From contig NZ_JAKFFT010000002.1 of NCBI RefSeq assembly GCF_021502655.1, forward strand, positions 930,001 through 994,000: DNA of 64,000 nt, written 5' to 3'. Under the pieces are notes generated by a model, which was not told the DNA's origin, made no database searches, and was given only the letters and a program-made list of their open reading frames with translations. Both the position numbers and the translations under genes were made by a program. The stretch is from Dyadobacter sp. CY347 (GTDB lineage: Bacteria; Bacteroidota; Bacteroidia; Cytophagales; Spirosomataceae). Each line of letters starts with the position of its first letter. The first letter of the stretch is position 1. This document shows positions 60,513 through 64,000 of the stretch, in pieces.

Positions 60513-61175
60513 ATGGAAAGCAGAAGAAAAGGAAGACCGCCGAAAGAGGAGAAGGTTGTGCGAAGGGACCACTTTTCTGTCTGGGTTACTAAAGACGAAA
60601 AAATTAGGATCAACCAGCTGGTCGATAAAAGCGGGCTTTCCGCAAGTCAATTCTTTTTGACACTGGCCTTGGACGTCCCCATTAAACAGCCGCATAAGAA
60701 CACATTGCCCGCCCGAACAGCCGAGTTGATTCGGACGCTCGAACAGCTCAGCGGCATTCTGTCGCTTGCGGTGTTGAAAACAAAGGATCATCAGGTGCAA
60801 AGCCGGCAATGGATGCAGAGCAGTCAGCATTTGCGCTTACTTTCGCAGATAATCACGCTCTGGATATTTGAAGATTTTGAGATCAGGACATTTCATAAGA
60901 CGCTCAACAATGTGCAGGAGTGGATGCACCAGTTGACGCTATACATTCAGTGGATCCTGCCAGAATCTCAAAACAAGACCAGCATTCTTGAAACAACCGA
61001 GAACATTTTTCGCAACGCCAAAGAGCTGCTAGCAAAGTATGACCGCTACTATCAGCCTGCTGAGCTTGTCGGACAGCTTCGGGTATGGAAATCGGATGTG
61101 TCGGATCATCCCGATCAAGTGCATAGGATCATCGAAGAGAAGGTTACGGCAATGCTTAAACGTTTCGACTTATGA
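60513..61175 (+). CDS. MobC-like mobilization accessory protein
   Basis: The 220-residue product begins with a basic tail (MESRRKGRPPKEEKVVRRDH) and has the ribbon-helix-helix-like stretch VTKDEKIRINQLVDKSGLSA, SQFFLTLALD. This arrangement fits MobC/BmgB-type relaxosome proteins that bind oriT next to a relaxase. It overlaps the relaxase gene by 4 bases (ATGA at 61172). A long helical C-terminus follows. Confidence 0.7.
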   Translation: MESRRKGRPPKEEKVVRRDHFSVWVTKDEKIRINQLVDKSGLSASQFFLTLALDVPIKQPHKNTLPARTAELIRTLEQLSGILSLAVLKTKDHQVQSRQWMQSSQHLRLLSQIITLWIFEDFEIRTFHKTLNNVQEWMHQLTLYIQWILPESQNKTSILETTENIFRNAKELLAKYDRYYQPAELVGQLRVWKSDVSDHPDQVHRIIEEKVTAMLKRFDL

Positions 61176-62017
61176 TTGGAAAAGTTGGCTTGGGAAATTT
61201 CGCTAAGGGAATATTGAGCTACTGCTATTACGAGAAGAACTTGACAGCAAAGCAATCGAAAGAAGTTACGATCGACGATGTGCGGGGAGAGCTCATCTAC
61301 ATTCAGCACCTTGGCATCAATACCATGCAGGATGGAAGGCTGGACTTGGATTATCTCGCCAAGCAAATGCTGGATAACAGGGACAAAAACAGAAATCTCA
61401 ATAAATATGTTTGGCATCAATCGTTCAGCTTTCCGCCACGGGAAGATCCGTCCACAGAAAAGCTCACCAGCTTGGTCGTAGAGTTTGCAAAGGAATTTGG
61501 TTTTTCGGAGAATCAAATGCTTGCCTTCAAGCACAGCGACACGAAGCATAAGCACATTCATATTGTCGCAAACCGGATCAACTACAACGGTAAAAACACA
61601 GCCGATCATTTTAAGAACTATGCGCGGACGGGCGAATTTTCAAGACGGATGGAATTAGAACTTGGACTTACAATAACTTCTGACATGAGTTTAAATCAAA
61701 AAGGAAAGCAGCACGCACCAAGGCAGGATACCGCAATCATCAACCTCAGAAGTTTGGTAGATCAAGTTTTAGCAAAAGCATCTTCAATCGACGAGTTTGG
61801 AAAGCAAATGCAAACGCACGGATTCAAGACGTATATAGGAAGAGGTATAGCCTTTTTCAATATGCAAAATCGGATGAAAGTGAAAGGTTCTGACCTGGGG
61901 AAAGAGTATTCATTGCAAAATCTTGAACAGCGAATGGGTTTGGAGATGTCGCAAGCTTTTGTGCCTGTAAAACGCAAGAAAAAGTCTCGGCGGAAACAAC
62001 AAGGATTAAGTATCTAA
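61172..62017 (+). CDS. Relaxase/mobilization nuclease (MobP/BmgA-like)
   Basis: The 281-residue relaxase would nick at oriT and carry single-stranded DNA into a recipient. It starts MIGKVGLGNFAKGILSYCYY, which holds the catalytic tyrosine region, and has the metal-binding motif KHKHIHIVANRI (HxHxH) near residue 128-139. It is shorter than most relaxases but complete through a basic C-terminus (KRKKKSRRKQQGLSI). It is coupled to mobC. No coupling protein is seen, so the element would depend on another conjugative element. Confidence 0.8.
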   Translation: MIGKVGLGNFAKGILSYCYYEKNLTAKQSKEVTIDDVRGELIYIQHLGINTMQDGRLDLDYLAKQMLDNRDKNRNLNKYVWHQSFSFPPREDPSTEKLTSLVVEFAKEFGFSENQMLAFKHSDTKHKHIHIVANRINYNGKNTADHFKNYARTGEFSRRMELELGLTITSDMSLNQKGKQHAPRQDTAIINLRSLVDQVLAKASSIDEFGKQMQTHGFKTYIGRGIAFFNMQNRMKVKGSDLGKEYSLQNLEQRMGLEMSQAFVPVKRKKKSRRKQQGLSI

Positions 62018-62111
62018 CGAATGTCAGAATAGAGAAACAGCTGATAATATGTTTTCCTGAGTTCAAAACCACACGCACACTTGTCAGTCATTGCAACGAA
62101 AGTTACGAAGT

Positions 62112-62214
62112 AAAAAGTGACGGCTGCAAAGTCTCCGGCTATTTACCGCGGCGATTGCCGCTCCTTAAACCGCCTCCCGACTTTGCACCCAAGGGGCAAA
62201 CCCCGTCACTTTTT
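62112..62214. repeat. Large inverted-repeat structure upstream of ardA
   Basis: In the 263-bp gap before ardA, 62112-62123 (AAAAAGTGACGG) pairs perfectly with 62203-62214, and the adjacent TGCAAAGTC (from 62125) pairs with GACTTTGCA at 62179-62187. The two arms are interrupted by an extra 15-base stretch on the right. A further inner repeat and two copies of GGCGATTGCC (around 62150 and 62230) lie within or just beside it. Such long hairpins in leading regions act as single-strand promoters (for example Frpo of F and ssi sites). A transcription terminator of the relaxase operon is an alternative, but a T tract in the right place is present only on the inside of the arm. Confidence 0.6.
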
Positions 62215-62280
62215 CTTCGATTGAAGGAGGCGATTGCCCTGAGCACAAAGCCAGGCTCGTAACTTCAAAGACTTTCAATC

Positions 62281-62838
62281 ATGAAATCACTAGAAAATGC
62301 TCCAAGAATTTATGTAGGCACTTACAAAATGTACAATTGCGGTTCACTCTTCGGGAAATGGTTTGATTTGACAGACTATGCCGGTGTAAAGGAGTTTTAT
62401 CAGGATTGCTATGAATACCATCGTAATGAGTTTGATACGGAACTCATGTTTCAGGATTGGGAAAACACTCCTGACTTTCTGGTCTCCGAGTGCTGCTTGG
62501 ATGAAAACGCCTTTCCATTTTTCCAGACCATCTCCGAAATGGATGGAGAGACGGCGGAAGCTTTCAAAGTTTACTCTGAACAGATTAATTGTTGGCCTGG
62601 AAATGGCAAATCTTTGGATGAGCAAATCGATGCCTTTCAAGACAGCTACCGAGGGTATTTTGGTGGGTCGATGAAGGATGCGAAGGTGGAATATGCCTAT
62701 CAGTACATTGAGGAGACGGGTTTGTTTGCAGATATGCCTACGACGCTTGAAAGGTATTTTGATTACGAGGCCTTTGCTCGCGATTTGTTTTTAGAAGGTT
62801 ATACCGAGGTGTACTGTAGGCTTCCCATTTTTAGATGA
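62281..62838 (+). CDS. ardA: Antirestriction protein ArdA
   Basis: ArdA mimics DNA and inhibits type I restriction enzymes, protecting incoming DNA. The 185-residue product has RIYVGTYKMYNCGSLFGKWF at the start, DSYRGYFGGSMKDAKVEYAY and a C-terminal YFDYEAFARDLFLEGYTE, all characteristic of the family, and is rich in acidic residues as a DNA mimic. The large inverted repeat upstream may control its expression during DNA entry. Confidence 0.88.
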   Translation: MKSLENAPRIYVGTYKMYNCGSLFGKWFDLTDYAGVKEFYQDCYEYHRNEFDTELMFQDWENTPDFLVSECCLDENAFPFFQTISEMDGETAEAFKVYSEQINCWPGNGKSLDEQIDAFQDSYRGYFGGSMKDAKVEYAYQYIEETGLFADMPTTLERYFDYEAFARDLFLEGYTEVYCRLPIFR

Positions 62839-62842
62839 GCTG

Positions 62843-63739
62843 TGATTTAGACTTGGTTGTTGATTTCAATGATTAAGTCTTCCTTTTTCATGGCACTTTT
62901 TTTCAGCAATATGCGCTTTTGATTTGGAGTTAGTCCCTTCATTGACCTGTGTGGATGCTGACTGTTGTAATTATCAAGCCATTTGTCCGCAAGCGCCTCT
63001 CTGCTAGCATCATCCATGATTATTAATGTTCGCACACATCTGCCCGAGCTAAGAGCATCACTTACAAAATCCATACCGCGCGGCGTCCGCTCCAGGTTTC
63101 ATTCAAAGCCTTTGCCTCAATTAGAGGCTGTTTCAGCCTTTTTAGAATACGTCTTTTTCGCTTACGCCTTAGTTTGAGATCCATACTTCGATAGATTCGA
63201 AGCACTCGTTTGCGATTCCATTGTAGGCCTCTGTTCCTCAAATTACCGTAATACCAATCAAAACCTCTTGTCGGATGTTCTTCTGCCAACTCATTAAGCA
63301 TGTCTATAACAGGCAGGTCGTTTTTGACAGTTTTGTAATAGAAAACACCCGTACTTAACAGCAAAACACTGCAAGCCCGCTCAATGCTAAATCCAGCTTC
63401 CTGAGAAATATCGGAAGCTATTAGCCGCTTCTGAGCAGGCTTTAAAGCTTTTTTCGATGATCTCTTTTGCCAGCCTGTGATCAGGTCCAATTCCGCATAC
63501 ATGTGTTTCAGACGGCAGTTCTCCTCTTTGATTGCCTTCAATTCCGCCAGTTCCAAAGCTCCCATACCACTGTACTTCTTACGCCAATTGTACAAGCTAG
63601 CTTTGGAAATGCCATTTTCTCGAGCAACATCGTTTGCTTGTTTGCCAGAATCCAAGTCTTTGAAGATTTTGACGATCTAAGTTTCTGTGGATGTTTTTCC
63701 TTTCATAGCAGATTAAAATTAGAAAATTTGTCTAATTCA
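62843..63739 (-). mobile_element. Degenerate IS3-family insertion sequence
   Basis: Candidate terminal repeats TGATTTAGAC (62843-62852) and, inverted, TGAATTAGAC (63730-63739) match in 9 of 10 positions and bound a damaged transposase. The element is about 0.9 kb, shorter than the 1.2-1.5 kb typical of IS3 members, in line with an internal deletion. No target duplication was checked with confidence. Confidence 0.6.
62847..63706 (-). pseudogene. Broken IS3-family transposase
   Basis: The start at 63706 (MKGKTSTET) is followed by TAG at 63677-63679 where a Gln would be expected (TETQIVKIF-like). The next part (DVARENGISKASLYNWRKKY) is the OrfA helix-turn-helix and SIERACSVLLLSTGVFYYK is OrfB-like. 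A 14-base insertion (63075-63088) between the WS and MDFVSD motifs shifts the frame. Downstream, MDFVSDALSSGRCVRTLIIM keeps the first catalytic Asp region but jumps to WLDNYNSQHPHRSMKGLTP, so the middle with the second catalytic Asp has been lost. It cannot code an active enzyme. Confidence 0.75.
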
Positions 63740-63948
63740 TCACCACTCTATTTTTGGGAAAGCGTACAAGAGTAACTCGCATAATCATTCAATTCTTCGG
63801 AATAATCGAGCGATTTAATATAGCTAAATTGTGGAGTAGTAGACAAACTTATAATCCTGAAGAGGAAAGCAACAATTCTAGAAAAAGTGAAACGATATTT
63901 TTCTGCATGGGATTTCTTACGTACTTTGGAGTGTAACCTTCAATCAAA

Positions 63949-64000
63949 TGAGTAACAACCTTCTAAAAAACGTTTCAGATCTACCTCCAAGTATTGTTGT
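63949..64000 (+). CDS. Start of a gene running off the right edge (partial)
   Basis: An ATG at 63949 opens a frame (MSNNLLKNVSDLPPSIV) that is still open at the window end. No motif can be judged from 17 codons. The 200 bases between the IS remnant and this start are AT-rich and carry nothing else recognised. Confidence 0.35.

Noticed and set aside
63754..63936. 60-codon plus-strand frame beside the IS3 remnant
   Set aside because: It has no recognisable features and lies in an AT-rich gap next to a decayed element; chance is the simpler explanation.
1..64000. CRISPR array or diversity-generating retroelement
   Set aside because: No regularly spaced identical repeats, cas genes, reverse transcriptase or template/variable repeat pair was seen; the fibre region shows no adenine-biased repeat.

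Overview
The window comes from a Bacteroidota chromosome, most likely a Cytophagales (Dyadobacter/Spirosoma-like) bacterium; the genus is inference. Three things support this. One secreted protein carries a type IX secretion C-terminal domain, and an OstA-like protein sits beside bamD and tilS. Several promoters match the Bacteroidota consensus TTTG-N19..21-TAnnTTTG (tRNA-Ser promoter, both prophage early promoters). Starts mostly lack strong Shine-Dalgarno sequences. The window has three parts.

(1) Positions 1-5106 are host core: bamD, a T9SS cargo protein and the OstA-like gene on the minus strand, then tilS and tRNA-Ser(UGA) on the plus strand.

(2) Positions 5094-59066 are a complete-looking prophage of about 54 kb integrated into the 3' end of tRNA-Ser. 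A 16-bp direct repeat (attL 5094-5109, attR 59051-59066) flanks it, and a related 20-bp motif, probably an integrase arm site, lies just inside each end. From left to right it carries: a tyrosine integrase, a small winged-helix protein and a receiver-only response regulator; terminase small and large subunits; connector-like genes; a tail assembly chaperone with a candidate -1 frameshift on seven T's; a 1498-residue tape measure; tail proteins including an SGNH-esterase fibre; then, unusually far downstream, portal, MuF-like protein, scaffold and major capsid; a large secreted protein; spanin-like pair, holin and M15 endolysin; and conversion genes (lipoprotein, acyltransferase 3). Two leftward early operons follow. 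The first (47.9 to 40.0 kb) encodes recombination proteins (RecE-like nuclease, DnaQ-like exonuclease) and many small proteins. The second (58.4 to 52.0 kb) encodes a Cro-like protein, a helicase-methyltransferase fusion, a replication initiator with internal iterons, a PD-(D/E)XK nuclease and a RuvC-like resolvase. Between them is a plus-strand cargo island (48.2-51.8 kb) with a HEPN-motif protein, a DUF1508 protein, two paralogous mini-proteins and a repeated intergenic element. An XRE repressor at the right end is divergent from the second operon. Near-identical operator-like sequences overlap consensus promoters of both early operons, so one repressor probably controls both.

(3) Positions 59067-64000 hold the original tRNA terminator, then a decayed mobilizable element: a truncated integrase (amber codon plus apparent fusion to a membrane protein), MobC-like protein, relaxase, a large inverted-repeat region, ardA, and a broken IS3-family insertion sequence. 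The tRNA-Ser locus thus looks like an integration hotspot with two elements side by side.

The least explained parts are the cargo island with its repeated element, the helicase-methyltransferase fusion, the displaced head module and the hairpin region upstream of ardA.
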